Of a stretch of 64,000 nt of DNA, positions 1-9,284 are shown piece by piece. How positions within the stretch are numbered: the stretch's first letter is position 1; each line of letters begins with the position of its first letter. Position numbers and translations under genes: made by a program. The notes beneath the pieces were generated by a model. The model saw nothing but the letters and a program-made list of their open reading frames with translations, did not search any database and was not told the DNA's origin. The DNA comes from JANMOK01 sp031415055 (GTDB taxonomy: Bacteria > Pseudomonadota > Alphaproteobacteria > Rhodobacterales > Rhodobacteraceae). Where the stretch lies: contig JANOQZ010000016.1 of NCBI GenBank assembly GCA_031415055.1, forward strand, positions 1 to 64,000, read 5' to 3'.

Positions 1-1
1 G

Positions 2-1174
2 CCCTTCGTCAATCTCGGCGGGGATCCGGAACAGGACTATTTCGCCGACGGCATCGTTGACGACATCATCACCGCCCTCAGCCGGTTCAAGACCTTTGCT
101 GTCACCTCGCGCAATTCCTCGTTCGTTTATAAAGGCCGCGCTGTCGATGTGCGCGAAGTGGCACGGGAACTTGGCGTGCGTTACCTGCTCGAAGGCAGCG
201 TCCGCCGGGCGGGGAACAGCCTGCGCATCAATGCCCAACTCGTTGACGGCGCTGATGCCGTCCAACTGTGGGCCCAAAGCTATGACGGCGAGCGCAGCGA
301 TATTTTCGATTTCCAGGATCGGATCACCGAAAGTGTCGTCGGATTGGTCGAACCGAACATACGCAGGGCCGAAATAGAGCATTCGCGTCGCGAGCGCCCT
401 GAAAGCATGGATGCCTATGACCTGTATCTAAGGGCGCTTCCGGATGTCTATCGTTCAAGTCCCGACAGTGTCACGCGGGCAATCGACCACCTGGAAAAGG
501 CCATCGCGCTTGACCCAGGTTTTGCGCCTGCCTTGGCCGCTGCGGCGGAGGCTTACCTTTTGCGCGTGGTGTTCCAGTTCGACGGGGTCAGCGATACCGA
601 TGTCCGGCGTGGTCCCATGCTGGCCAGGGCAGCGCTTGAATTGACCCGCGACGACGCGGTGGTCGTGGCTTACAGCGCCTTTTGCCTGCTGCATGTGGCC
701 CGCGAGCACGAAACCGGGATCTCATTGCTGCGCCTTGCCGTCAGCGAAAATCCCAACAGCGCCGAAGTCCTCACCCTTGCCGGGATCGGATCACTGGTGG
801 CGGGCGACCTTGCTGAAAGCGCCGACCTTCTTCAGCGTTCCCTGCGCCTTGACCCCAACAGTGCAAGCGTCCATTGGCAGATGACCGGCGTAGCGCATAT
901 CAGGATGGCCGAAGCGCGATTCGAAGAGGCGCTGGACTGGGCACAGCGTTCGCTGGCGGTCAACAGCAGCTATGAGCCGACCCACTGGATTTTGACCGCC
1001 GCCAACACCCATCTTGGCCGCATGGACGAAGCGCGCAGGTGTCTCGCCGTCTTGAAAACCTTGTCTCCGGGCACCACTCTCGCCCGAATAAGTCGGGGTC
1101 AGCAATTTCGGGATCCCCATCGGTTCAATGTATTGCTTGAAGGCATGCGCCTTGCCGGGCTGGCCGAGAAATGA
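2..1174 (+). CDS. TolB/FlgO-like + TPR regulator, copy 1 (5'-truncated by window edge)
   Basis: The frame is open from base 2 and there is no start codon in view, so this is the C-terminal 390 residues of a larger protein. It begins inside the TolB/FlgO-like domain (PFVNLGGDPEQDYFADG), continues through an ISAQL-like segment (INAQLVDG), and ends in TPR-like helices (residues about 150-390) closing with GMRLAGLAEK. The missing part is presumably the winged-helix DNA-binding domain seen in the five copies downstream. Its TPR segment resembles copy 6 (LEKAIALDPGF against LEKAIALEPGY) more than copies 2-5. The stop overlaps the start of copy 2 in an ATGA, so translation is probably coupled. The role is inferred to be a cytoplasmic transcriptional regulator of the type often misannotated as adenylate cyclase; the signal it senses is unknown. 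Confidence 0.85.
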   Translation, partial: PFVNLGGDPEQDYFADGIVDDIITALSRFKTFAVTSRNSSFVYKGRAVDVREVARELGVRYLLEGSVRRAGNSLRINAQLVDGADAVQLWAQSYDGERSDIFDFQDRITESVVGLVEPNIRRAEIEHSRRERPESMDAYDLYLRALPDVYRSSPDSVTRAIDHLEKAIALDPGFAPALAAAAEAYLLRVVFQFDGVSDTDVRRGPMLARAALELTRDDAVVVAYSAFCLLHVAREHETGISLLRLAVSENPNSAEVLTLAGIGSLVAGDLAESADLLQRSLRLDPNSASVHWQMTGVAHIRMAEARFEEALDWAQRSLAVNSSYEPTHWILTAANTHLGRMDEARRCLAVLKTLSPGTTLARISRGQQFRDPHRFNVLLEGMRLAGLAEK

Positions 1175-2703
1175 GCAATTCCGCAGTAACATTTGGCCCA
1201 CTCACCTTCGACCCCGCCAGTAGCCTGCTGCGTAGCGCCGAAGGTCAAATTTCGCTGGGCCAACGCGCCGCCGCCTTGCTTCAGGCCCTGATCAAAGCCG
1301 ATCATCAACCAGTCACCAAATCCGCCCTGCTCGAAGCCGCATGGCCCGGCATGGTGGTCGAGGAGGGCAACCTGACCGTGCAGATTGCGGCGTTGCGCAA
1401 GGCACTTGGGCCAAGGGCCGACGGCCAGGACTGGATCGTGACGGTGCCACGGGTTGGGTACCGGTTGGTGCGACCAGAACCTGAGAGTACGCCGACACCA
1501 GACCTTCCAACTATTCCCGTCCTCGCTGTCCTGCCCTTCGCTAACCTCTCCGGTGATACCGAACAGGACTATTTCGCCGATGGTGTGGTCGAGGACATCA
1601 TCACCGCCCTGTCGCGCTTCAAAAGCTTCGCGGTGATCGCGCGCAATTCCAGCTTTACCTACAAGGGCCAATCGGTCGATGTGCGGCAAGTCGGCCATGA
1701 CCTTGGCGTGCGCTATGTGCTGGAGGGCAGCATCCGCCGCGCTGGCGACCGGCTGCGGATTTCGGCGCAGCTGGTGGAATGCGAAGGCGGCCAGCACATC
1801 TGGGCCGAGCATTTCGACGGTACGGTGGAAGAGGTGTTCGACTTTCAGGACCGGATCACCGAGGGCGTGGCGTTCGTGGTCGAGCCGCAGATACGGAAGG
1901 CGGAGCTGGAGCGCTCGCGCCGGGACCGACCGGGAAGCATTGCCGCCTATGACCTTTATCTTCGGGCGCTGCCAAAGGCCTATTTGGTAAGCGACGAGGG
2001 CTATTCCGATGCCCACCTGCTGCTGAGCGAAGCGCTGGTGCTGGAACCGGACAATTCCATCATTCTGGCCAAAATGGCTGCCTACCTCGGCTACCGTTCC
2101 GTCCTGGGCTATTCACCGATTGGGCCGGATGACCATGCACTCGGCGCCGAGCTTGTCCATAGGGCCTTGCTTCATTCCGCAGATGATGCCGGAGTTCTGG
2201 CCTATTGCGCCGACGCGCTGATGCACCTTGTCAAGGATTATGATTGGGCGATGTCGGCCATTCAATCTGCGGTGGCAGCCAATCCCAAGAACCTTGAGGT
2301 CGTGTATCGCGCTGGTCTCGTGAACCTGCATTGCGGCAGTGTCGCAGACGCGCTGGAGTATTTTCACCGGACGATCCGGCTCAGCCCGTACGATCCGCAT
2401 GCCCACGGGCCGCTGACCGGGATTGCGCACTGCCATATGGCGCTGGGCGATTTCGCAGAGGCGCTGAACTGGGCCAAAAAGTCGCTGACAACGAATCCGA
2501 ACTTTGTCTGCACCTACTGGATGCTGATCGCCGCCAACGCCCAGCTTGGCCGGATGGAGGAAGCGCGAAAGTTTCTGGACCAGTTCCTTAAGATCGCCCC
2601 GCAGGTCAGCATCGCCAGCATCTGGGCCGGGCAGCCGCAAAAGGACCCAAACCGCTGCGCCGCCATTCTGGAAGGGCTGCGGCTGGCGGGGTTGCCAGAA
2701 TGA
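1171..2703 (+). CDS. Winged-helix / TolB-like / TPR transcriptional regulator, copy 2
   Basis: 510 residues. Residues 1-100 form an OmpR/PhoB-type winged helix: LGQRAAALLQALIKAD, then EEGNLTVQIAALRKALG as the recognition region, then DWIVTVPRVGYRL as the wing. A proline-rich linker follows, then a TolB/FlgO-like domain at about 113-235 (VLAVLPFANLSGD, YFADGVVEDIITALSRF, RISAQLVEC). TPR helices fill 260-500. There is no response-regulator receiver domain and no obvious membrane helix, unlike CadC, so it should act in the cytoplasm on DNA. ATGA overlaps on both sides indicate one polycistronic transcript. The start is fixed by the overlap and by homology with the other copies. The ligand and target genes cannot be told from sequence. 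Confidence 0.9.
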   Translation: MSNSAVTFGPLTFDPASSLLRSAEGQISLGQRAAALLQALIKADHQPVTKSALLEAAWPGMVVEEGNLTVQIAALRKALGPRADGQDWIVTVPRVGYRLVRPEPESTPTPDLPTIPVLAVLPFANLSGDTEQDYFADGVVEDIITALSRFKSFAVIARNSSFTYKGQSVDVRQVGHDLGVRYVLEGSIRRAGDRLRISAQLVECEGGQHIWAEHFDGTVEEVFDFQDRITEGVAFVVEPQIRKAELERSRRDRPGSIAAYDLYLRALPKAYLVSDEGYSDAHLLLSEALVLEPDNSIILAKMAAYLGYRSVLGYSPIGPDDHALGAELVHRALLHSADDAGVLAYCADALMHLVKDYDWAMSAIQSAVAANPKNLEVVYRAGLVNLHCGSVADALEYFHRTIRLSPYDPHAHGPLTGIAHCHMALGDFAEALNWAKKSLTTNPNFVCTYWMLIAANAQLGRMEEARKFLDQFLKIAPQVSIASIWAGQPQKDPNRCAAILEGLRLAGLPE

Positions 2704-4229
2704 CCGGTTCAATCATCGCCTTCGGCCCCCTGACCTTCGACCCCGCCAGCGGCATGCTGCGGGGCAATGGCACCGATATCCGCCTCGGCCAACGCGCCGC
2801 CGCGCTGCTGCAAACCCTGATCGACGCCGATCAACAACTCGTCCCCAAATCCGCCCTGCTGGAAGCCGCATGGCCCGGCATGGTGGTCGAGGAGGGCAAT
2901 CTGACGGTGCAGATCGCTGGTCTGCGCAAGGCACTTGGCGTCGGGCCGCAGGGCCGCGACTGGATCGTGACGGTGCCTCGGGTGGGGTATCGGCTGGTCG
3001 TTCCGCAAGCCCCGCCACCTTTGAACCCTGAAACCCCCAGACCCGTCCTCGCCGTTCTGCCCTTCGCCAACCTCGGCGGCGACCCGGAACAGGAATATTT
3101 CGCCGATGGCGTGGTCGAAGACATCATTACCGCCCTGTCGCGTTTCAAATCCTTCGCGGTGATCGCGCGCAATTCCAGCTTTACCTACAAGGGTCAATCG
3201 GTTGACGTCCGTCAGGTCGGCCATGACCTTGGCGTGCGTTATGTGCTGGAAGGCAGCATCCGCCGCGCCGGCGACCGGCTGCGCATCTCGGCGCAGCTGG
3301 TGGAATGCGACAACGGCCAGCATATCTGGGCCGAGCATTTCGACGGTCAGATCGAAGATGTGTTCGATTTTCAGGACCGCATCACCGAAAGCGTCGTGCC
3401 AGTGGTCGAGCCGCATATCCAGAGGGCCGAGCTTGAACGCTCACGCCGGGAACGGCCAGGCAGCATCGCCGCTTATGACCTTTATTTGCGGGCGATGGCA
3501 AAGGTTTCGACGCAGACCCCGGAGGAGAATGCGGGCGCCTATGATTTGTTGACGGAAGCATTGGTGTTGGAGCCGGACAATCCTGCATTCCTGGCCCTTG
3601 CCTCTCATGCGATCAACATACGAAGTATCATGGCCTTTCAAGCTGTTCGGCATGACGACCGCCAGAAAGGTGCCGAACTGGCGCGTCGGGGCCTTGAGCG
3701 TGCGGCCGGGGATGCGACCGTGATTGCGCATTGCAGTATGGCCCTGCTTCACAACTCAAAGGACTATGATCTGGCGATGGCGGCCATCCAGTCCGCAGTA
3801 GAGGCCAACCCCAATGATCTGCTGGTCGTCAGCCGGGCCGGCATCGCCCATCTGCATTGCGGGAAAATCGCGGACGCGCTGGCTTTTTTCCATCGGGCGA
3901 TCCGCCTCGGCCCCCGCGATCCCGAGGCGCATGGTTCCCTGACCGGGATCGCGCATTGTCAGATGGTCCTCGGCGACTATCAGGAGGCTCTGATCTGGGC
4001 CGCCCGATCGCTGACGCTGACGCCGAATTATCAATGCACCTACTGGATGCTGATCGCGGCCAATGCGCAGCTTGGCCGGATGGACGAAGCGCACAAGTTT
4101 CTCGATGCTTTCCGCAAGCTCGCTCCGTCGGTCACCATCGCCAGCATCTGGGCCGGACAGCCGCAAAAGGACCCCAGCCGATGCGCAGCGATTTTGCAAG
4201 GATTGCGTCTGGCGGGATTGCCGGAATGA
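2700..4229 (+). CDS. Winged-helix / TolB-like / TPR transcriptional regulator, copy 3
   Basis: 509 residues with the same order of domains as copy 2: winged helix (LGQRAAALLQTLIDAD, EEGNLTVQIAGLRKALG), short linker, TolB/FlgO-like domain, TPR. In the TolB-like domain roughly 70 consecutive residues, from YFADGVVEDIITALSRF to RISAQLVEC, are the same as in copy 2. The TPR half is instead closest to copy 5 (ARRGLERAAGDATVIAHCSM, NPNDLLVVSRAGIAHLHCG). This mosaic pattern points to recombination between the copies. It is joined to both neighbours by 4-base ATGA overlaps. Confidence 0.9.
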   Translation: MTGSIIAFGPLTFDPASGMLRGNGTDIRLGQRAAALLQTLIDADQQLVPKSALLEAAWPGMVVEEGNLTVQIAGLRKALGVGPQGRDWIVTVPRVGYRLVVPQAPPPLNPETPRPVLAVLPFANLGGDPEQEYFADGVVEDIITALSRFKSFAVIARNSSFTYKGQSVDVRQVGHDLGVRYVLEGSIRRAGDRLRISAQLVECDNGQHIWAEHFDGQIEDVFDFQDRITESVVPVVEPHIQRAELERSRRERPGSIAAYDLYLRAMAKVSTQTPEENAGAYDLLTEALVLEPDNPAFLALASHAINIRSIMAFQAVRHDDRQKGAELARRGLERAAGDATVIAHCSMALLHNSKDYDLAMAAIQSAVEANPNDLLVVSRAGIAHLHCGKIADALAFFHRAIRLGPRDPEAHGSLTGIAHCQMVLGDYQEALIWAARSLTLTPNYQCTYWMLIAANAQLGRMDEAHKFLDAFRKLAPSVTIASIWAGQPQKDPSRCAAILQGLRLAGLPE

Positions 4230-5758
4230 CCAGTTCAATCATCACCTTCGGCCCCCTCACCTTCGACCCTTCCAGCGGGCGGCTGCGTGGCAACGGCACC
4301 GACATCCCCCTCGGCCACCGCGCCGCCGCGCTGTTGCAAACCCTTATCGCCGCCGATCAACAACCCGTCCCCAAATCCGCCCTGCTCGAAGCCGCTTGGC
4401 CCGGCATGGTGGTCGAGGAGGGCAACCTCACCGTGCAAATCGCCGCCCTGCGCAAGGCGCTTGGGACAAGGGCCGACGGCCAAGACTGGATCGTGACGAT
4501 ACCACGGGTGGGGTACCGGTTAGTGCGACCGGAACCCGCGAGTACGCCGACAATGGAACTTCCAACTATTCCCGTCCTCGCTGTCCTGCCCTTCGCCAAT
4601 CTGAGCCGTGATCCCGAGCAGGAATATTTCGCCGATGGCGTGGTCGAGGACATCACCACCGCGCTCAGCCGTTTCAAGAGTTTCGCCGTTATCGCCCGGA
4701 ATTCCAGCTTTATCTACAAGGACCGCGCCGTCGATTTGCGGCAGGTGGCGAGCGAGCTGGGAGTGCGTTACTTGCTGGAAGGCAGCATCCGGCGTGCCGG
4801 TGACCAGCTGCGGATCGGCACGAAATTAGTTGATTACGGCAGCGGCCAACAAATCTGGGCCGAACAGTATGAAGGCACGGTGGATGAGGTGTTCGCGTTT
4901 CAAGACCGGATCACCGACAGCGTTGCAATGCTGGTCGAACCGCTGATCCAACAGGCCGAGATCGATCATTCCCGCCGCAACCGGCCCGGCAGCATCGCCG
5001 CTTATGATCTTTATCTGCGTGCCTTGCCCAAGTTTTTGCTGGTAACGGACACCGGCAATAAAGCAGCGGTGGCGTTGCTGACCGAGGCCTTGGTGCTGGA
5101 GCCAGACAATGCCGTTTACCTGGCGACGGCTGCGTCATGGATTTCCGACCGCACGATCATGGGCTGGCCGCCGCTTGGGCCGGATGATCGCCAACGGTGC
5201 GCTAACTATATCGCCCTGGCCCTGTCGAATGCGAACCAGAACGCGACGGTGTTGACCCATTGCGGCAACGTTCTGCTGCACTTTCTCAAAGATTATGACT
5301 GGGCGATTAGCACTATACAATCGGCCGTGGAGACTAACCCCAACGATCATTGGACCGTCATCCATGCCGGTGTAATGAACCTGCACTGCGGCAGCATCGA
5401 GGCCTCACTTAACTGGTTCCAACGCGCGATCCGCCTCAGCCCGCGCGATCCCTTTGCTTTCGTTTCGCTGACCGGAATCTCACATGCGCATTTGATGCTG
5501 GGCGACTTTGACGAGGCTTTGGTCTGGGCCACGCGTTCCCTGACCCTGAACCCGAACTACCCCTGCACCTATTGGATGTTGATTGCCGCCAACGCCTTGC
5601 TGGGCCGGACGGACGAGGCACGGCGGCATCTGGTGCAGTTTCTTGCAATCGTTCCAGAAATGACGATTGCTCGGATCAGGGAAGGCCAGCCTGACCGCGA
5701 CCCGCAACGGATCGCGCCGATGCTGGAAGGGCTGCGGCTGGCGGGGTTGCCGGAATGA
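4226..5758 (+). CDS. Winged-helix / TolB-like / TPR transcriptional regulator, copy 4
   Basis: 510 residues. The open frame runs further upstream, but the start is the ATG at 4226, in the ATGA that ends copy 3; from there the protein begins MTSSIITFGPLTFDPSSG like its paralogues. Winged helix 1-100, TolB-like domain about 115-237, TPR about 260-500. The linker and domain boundary (RLVRPEPASTPTMELPTIPV) nearly match copy 2 (RPEPESTPTPDLPTIPV), while the winged-helix start is closest to copy 5. The sensor half has diverged (RIGTKLVDYGSGQQIWAEQY), so it may recognise something different from copies 2 and 3 while binding the same kind of DNA site. Confidence 0.9.
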   Translation: MTSSIITFGPLTFDPSSGRLRGNGTDIPLGHRAAALLQTLIAADQQPVPKSALLEAAWPGMVVEEGNLTVQIAALRKALGTRADGQDWIVTIPRVGYRLVRPEPASTPTMELPTIPVLAVLPFANLSRDPEQEYFADGVVEDITTALSRFKSFAVIARNSSFIYKDRAVDLRQVASELGVRYLLEGSIRRAGDQLRIGTKLVDYGSGQQIWAEQYEGTVDEVFAFQDRITDSVAMLVEPLIQQAEIDHSRRNRPGSIAAYDLYLRALPKFLLVTDTGNKAAVALLTEALVLEPDNAVYLATAASWISDRTIMGWPPLGPDDRQRCANYIALALSNANQNATVLTHCGNVLLHFLKDYDWAISTIQSAVETNPNDHWTVIHAGVMNLHCGSIEASLNWFQRAIRLSPRDPFAFVSLTGISHAHLMLGDFDEALVWATRSLTLNPNYPCTYWMLIAANALLGRTDEARRHLVQFLAIVPEMTIARIREGQPDRDPQRIAPMLEGLRLAGLPE

Positions 5759-7284
5759 CCAGTTCAATCATCGCCTTCGGCCCCCTCGCCTTCGACCCTT
5801 CCAGCGGGCGGCTGCGCGACGACGGCACCGATATCCCCCTCGGCCACCGCGCCGCCGCGCTGTTGCAAACCCTGATCGCCGCCAACGGTCAGCCCGTCAC
5901 CAAAACCGCTCTGCTCGAAGCCGCTTGGCCCGGCATAGTGGTCGAGGAGGGCAACCTGACCGTGCAAATCGCCGCCCTGCGCAAGGCGCTTGGGAGGCGA
6001 CCCGACGGACAAGACTGGATCGTGACGGTGCCACGGTTGGGGTATCGGTTGTTGCGGCAAGAAACGGCGCTGGAACAAGACCTGCCAACCCTTCCCGTCC
6101 TCGCCGTCCTGCCCTTTGCCAATCTCTCGGGCGATCCCAAGCAGGACTATTTCGCCGATGGCGTGGTCGAGGATATCATCACCGCGCTCAGCCGGTTCAA
6201 AACCTTTGCTGTCATTTCGCGCAATTCCTCTTTCATTTACAAAGGCCGAACAGCAGATGTGCGGCAAGTCGCGCAAGAATTGCAGGTTCGTTACGTGCTG
6301 CAAGGCAGTGTGCAAAAGGCGGGTGGAACCTTGCGGATCAGCGCCCAACTGGTTGACGGTGCCAGCGCTTCGCACATCTGGGCCGAGCATTTCGACGGCA
6401 AGACCCACGACGTGTTCGACTTTCAGGACCGGATCACCGAAAGCGTCGTGACCGTGGTCGAACCGCACATCCAGAAGGCCGAACTGGAACGGTCGCGCCG
6501 GGAACGACCGGGAAGCATCGCGGCATATGACCTTTATTTGCAGGCGCTTCCAAAGCTTTCACTGGAGACGCCCGAGGACGATTCAGAGGCCTTGGATCTA
6601 TTGATGAAAGCCTTGGTCCTCGAGCCGGACAATCCGGCATTCCTGGCCCTTGCCTCGTATGCAATCAACCAGCGAGTCACGAGAACCTTTTCTACGGTCG
6701 GTCCCGATGAAAAACAGAAATGTGCCGATCTCGCACGTCGAGGTTTGGAGCGTGCAGCGGGGGATGCGACAGTGATCGCGCATTGCAGCATGGTCATGCT
6801 GCACAATACCAAGGAATATGACTTGGCGATGGCGGCCATCACTGCGGCGGTAGATGCCAACCCCAATGACCTCTTGGTGGTCAGCCGAGCGGGCATCGCG
6901 CATTTGCATTGCGGGAATATCGAGGATTCACTGGCCTATTTTCACCGGGCGATCCGGCTTGGCCCGCGCGATCCCAGCGTGCATATTTCCCTGACCGGGA
7001 TTGCGCATGCCCATATGGCGCTGGGCAATTACCCAGAAGCGTTGGTCTGGGCTGCCCGCTCGCTCACCCTAAGGCCGAGTTTTCGATGCTCTTACTGGAT
7101 GCTGATTGCGGCAAATGCGTTGTTGGGTCGGATGGACGACGCTCGCAAGTTTCTCGCCGATTTCCGCATCCTTGCTCCGGAAACCACTGTTGCCAGCATC
7201 TGGGCCGGGCAGCCGCAAATGGATGCGGGCCGCTGCGCCGCCATTCTCGACGGCCTGCGCCTTGCCGGATTGGCGGAAGAATGA
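5755..7284 (+). CDS. Winged-helix / TolB-like / TPR transcriptional regulator, copy 5
   Basis: 509 residues. Winged helix 1-100 (LGHRAAALLQTLIAANGQPV, EEGNLTVQIAALRKALGRR), then a TolB-like domain (VLAVLPFANLSGDPKQDYF) and TPR repeats. In the sensor domain the usual LEGSIRRAG reads LQGSVQKAG, so a normally constant basic patch is altered. The TPR half is nearly collinear with copy 3. Start and stop are ATGA overlaps with copies 4 and 6. No receiver domain, membrane helix or enzymatic motif is visible. Function is inferred as for copy 2. Confidence 0.9.
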   Translation: MTSSIIAFGPLAFDPSSGRLRDDGTDIPLGHRAAALLQTLIAANGQPVTKTALLEAAWPGIVVEEGNLTVQIAALRKALGRRPDGQDWIVTVPRLGYRLLRQETALEQDLPTLPVLAVLPFANLSGDPKQDYFADGVVEDIITALSRFKTFAVISRNSSFIYKGRTADVRQVAQELQVRYVLQGSVQKAGGTLRISAQLVDGASASHIWAEHFDGKTHDVFDFQDRITESVVTVVEPHIQKAELERSRRERPGSIAAYDLYLQALPKLSLETPEDDSEALDLLMKALVLEPDNPAFLALASYAINQRVTRTFSTVGPDEKQKCADLARRGLERAAGDATVIAHCSMVMLHNTKEYDLAMAAITAAVDANPNDLLVVSRAGIAHLHCGNIEDSLAYFHRAIRLGPRDPSVHISLTGIAHAHMALGNYPEALVWAARSLTLRPSFRCSYWMLIAANALLGRMDDARKFLADFRILAPETTVASIWAGQPQMDAGRCAAILDGLRLAGLAEE

Positions 7285-8792
7285 CTGTTCGACAATCCTT
7301 CGGTGCCCTGACTTTCGACCCAGCCAGTGGCAGTCTGCACGGTCATACCGGCCTTGTGCCGCTTGGCCAGCGCGCCGCCGCATTGTTGCAGGCGCTAATA
7401 GCCGCCAACGACCAACCTGTCCCCAAATCCGCCCTGCTGGAAGCAGCTTGGCCCGGCATAGTGGTCGAGGAGGGCAACCTGACGGTGCAGATCGCCGCCC
7501 TGCGCAAGGCGCTTGGCACCCGCCCCGACGGACAAGACTGGATCGTGACGGTGCCACGGTTGGGGTATCGGTTGCTACGTGAACAACCGGCAAAGGATCA
7601 AGACGAATCCACCCTTCCCACAGTTGCTGTATTGCCTTTTCTCAACCTCAGCGGCGATGTCGAGCAAGACTATTTCGCCGACGGCATTGTCGAAGACATC
7701 ATCACCGCCCTTTCCCGCTTCAAATCTTTTGCCGTCATCGCGCGGAATTCCACCTTTGCCTTCAAAGGCCGCGCGATCGATGCCCGCGAAATCGCGCAAC
7801 AGCTTGGTGCCGCATATTTGGTCGAGGGCAGCGTGCGCCGGGCAGGCAACCGACTGCGGATCACCGCCCAACTTGTCGATGGGGCAAGCGGAGCACATCT
7901 TTGGGCGCAGAATTTCGACGGACCGACCGAAGACATTTTCGACATCCAAGACCGCATCACCGCCAGTGTCGTGGCCTTGGTCGAGCCGAAAATTCAGACC
8001 GCCGAGATCGAGCGGTCGTGGCGCAAGCGTCCGGAAAGCCTGGTCGCCTATGATTATTACCTGCGGGCATCGCAAAAGCTGATTAACCACCGGGATAGCG
8101 ACAATCTTGCCGGACTGGCGTTGCTGGAAAAGGCGATTGCACTGGAGCCTGGGTATGCGCTGGCTTTGGCAGCGGCCGCCAATGGCTACGAAACTCGGGT
8201 GACAATGGGCTGGGAACCAGCCAGCCCCGATGATCGTGGGCGAGCGCTGGAACTTGCCCAAGCGGCGTTGGAGATCACGCGTGACGACGCCCTTGTCTTG
8301 GCCTATTGCGGCATCGTCGTGCAGGCAATGGGACGCGACTACGATCAGGGTCTGCAGATCTTGATTCGGGCGCTCGAGGTCAATCCCAACAACGTTTTTG
8401 TAATGTTTCACGTCGCTGTCGGCCATTTGTGGGGTGGCGAATTGGACGCGGCCGCGGACTTGTTCCATCGCATCATCGCCGTCAGTCCCAATGCCACTTT
8501 TGGTGCCTTGTCGGGTGTGGCGCATGTGCTTTTGTGTCAGGGCAAATTTGCCGAGGCGCTGCCTTGGCTGGCCCGATCTATTGCGGAACAGCCGACTTTT
8601 GCCGTGACACACTGGTTGCTGATTGCCGCTTATGCCCATCTTGGCCAAATGGATGAGGCAAGACAGGCGCTGGGGGCGCTCATGGTGCTAGTGCCGGGAT
8701 GCAGCCTTGGCAAAATTGCTCACCATACCAAGGACCCCAAGCGCACCACTGTCATGACCGACGGCCTGCGCCTTGCCGGGATGCCGGAATAG
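7281..8792 (+). CDS. Winged-helix / TolB-like / TPR transcriptional regulator, copy 6 (last of array)
   Basis: 503 residues from the ATG at 7281, which overlaps the stop of copy 5 (ATGA). The same three-part build is present: winged helix 1-100, TolB-like domain about 110-232, TPR about 255-500. It is the most divergent complete member: RITAQLVDGASGAHLWAQNF replaces the RISAQLVEC consensus, and the TPR half groups with copy 1. The array ends here. The stop codon is followed at once by a palindromic repeat (8794-8896) that may end transcription. Confidence 0.9.
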   Translation: MTVRQSFGALTFDPASGSLHGHTGLVPLGQRAAALLQALIAANDQPVPKSALLEAAWPGIVVEEGNLTVQIAALRKALGTRPDGQDWIVTVPRLGYRLLREQPAKDQDESTLPTVAVLPFLNLSGDVEQDYFADGIVEDIITALSRFKSFAVIARNSTFAFKGRAIDAREIAQQLGAAYLVEGSVRRAGNRLRITAQLVDGASGAHLWAQNFDGPTEDIFDIQDRITASVVALVEPKIQTAEIERSWRKRPESLVAYDYYLRASQKLINHRDSDNLAGLALLEKAIALEPGYALALAAAANGYETRVTMGWEPASPDDRGRALELAQAALEITRDDALVLAYCGIVVQAMGRDYDQGLQILIRALEVNPNNVFVMFHVAVGHLWGGELDAAADLFHRIIAVSPNATFGALSGVAHVLLCQGKFAEALPWLARSIAEQPTFAVTHWLLIAAYAHLGQMDEARQALGALMVLVPGCSLGKIAHHTKDPKRTTVMTDGLRLAGMPE

Positions 8793-8793
8793 A

Positions 8794-8896
8794 GCATTTC
8801 AGGCAAAAGTGGGAACCGGTCTTGCCGCCCGAAATGCGTAAATCCAAAAAGCTAGAGCGGTGCAGCCGATTCTGTCATCGTCTGGTCCGCTCTAGC
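8794..8896. repeat. Composite palindromic repeat after the regulator array
   Basis: Two inverted repeats lie in tandem. GCATTTC (8794-8800) pairs with GAAATGC (8831-8837) around the stretch AAAAGTGGGAACCGGT. GCTAGAGCGG (8851-8860) pairs perfectly with CCGCTCTAGC (8887-8896). The first resembles a palindromic repeat often seen between genes in alphaproteobacteria (from memory, not searched). It lies directly after a stop codon and could act as a processing or termination structure. Confidence 0.55.
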
Positions 8897-9017
8897 CGCC
8901 GTTTGCAGCGTTTTGTAACTCTTAAGAACTTTTAACCCAGCCGACCACGACCCAAAACCCCGCTTCGGGCACAACAGGCTCCAGAGACGCCACACCGGCA
9001 AACCAAGGAGCCACAAA

Positions 9018-9242
9018 ATGTGCACGACCCTGTCAATCACCTCGCTGAACCAAGGCAACATCTACAATCGCAAACTCGTTAAATCGTCGCTGCAAGCCGA
9101 CTTTGACGACGCCGCCCGTCAGCACGCCCAGGCCGTCGAAACCGCGCCAAAAGCCAGCCGCCCGACCTTCCTCACGACCGCTTTGGCATCGCTGACAAAC
9201 GCGCTGCACAGCACGCGATTGGTGCATCAGGTCGAAAATTGA
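9018..9242 (+). CDS. Small protein of unknown function (74 aa)
   Basis: A 74-residue frame beginning MCTTLSITSLNQGNIYNRKL. It is preceded by a strong ribosome binding site, AAGGAG at 9005-9010, eight bases before the ATG; this is the main reason to believe the gene. It has no signal peptide or membrane helix and no motif I recognise. The middle is mildly acidic and helical (LQADFDDAARQHAQAVE). A perfect hairpin (9255-9282) follows the stop. The promoter would lie in the AT-rich part of 8900-9000. Confidence 0.55.
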   Translation: MCTTLSITSLNQGNIYNRKLVKSSLQADFDDAARQHAQAVETAPKASRPTFLTTALASLTNALHSTRLVHQVEN

Positions 9243-9254
9243 AGCGAATTCCGG

Positions 9255-9282
9255 TTTCAGGCGATGTCAGTATCGCCTGAAA
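9255..9282. terminator. Perfect 11-bp hairpin between a small gene and tRNA-Arg
   Basis: TTTCAGGCGAT (9255-9265) and ATCGCCTGAAA (9272-9282) are perfect complements around a six-base loop. It sits between two convergent genes, the 74-residue gene on + and tRNA-Arg(TCG) on -. Neither side has a U-tract, so it may be a processing or Rho-assisted structure rather than a classic intrinsic terminator. Confidence 0.5.
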
Positions 9283-9284
9283 TC

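Noticed and set aside
3857..4225. N-terminal extension of regulator copy 4
   Set aside because: It lies inside copy 3 in another frame; paralogue alignment and the ATGA overlap set the start at 4226.
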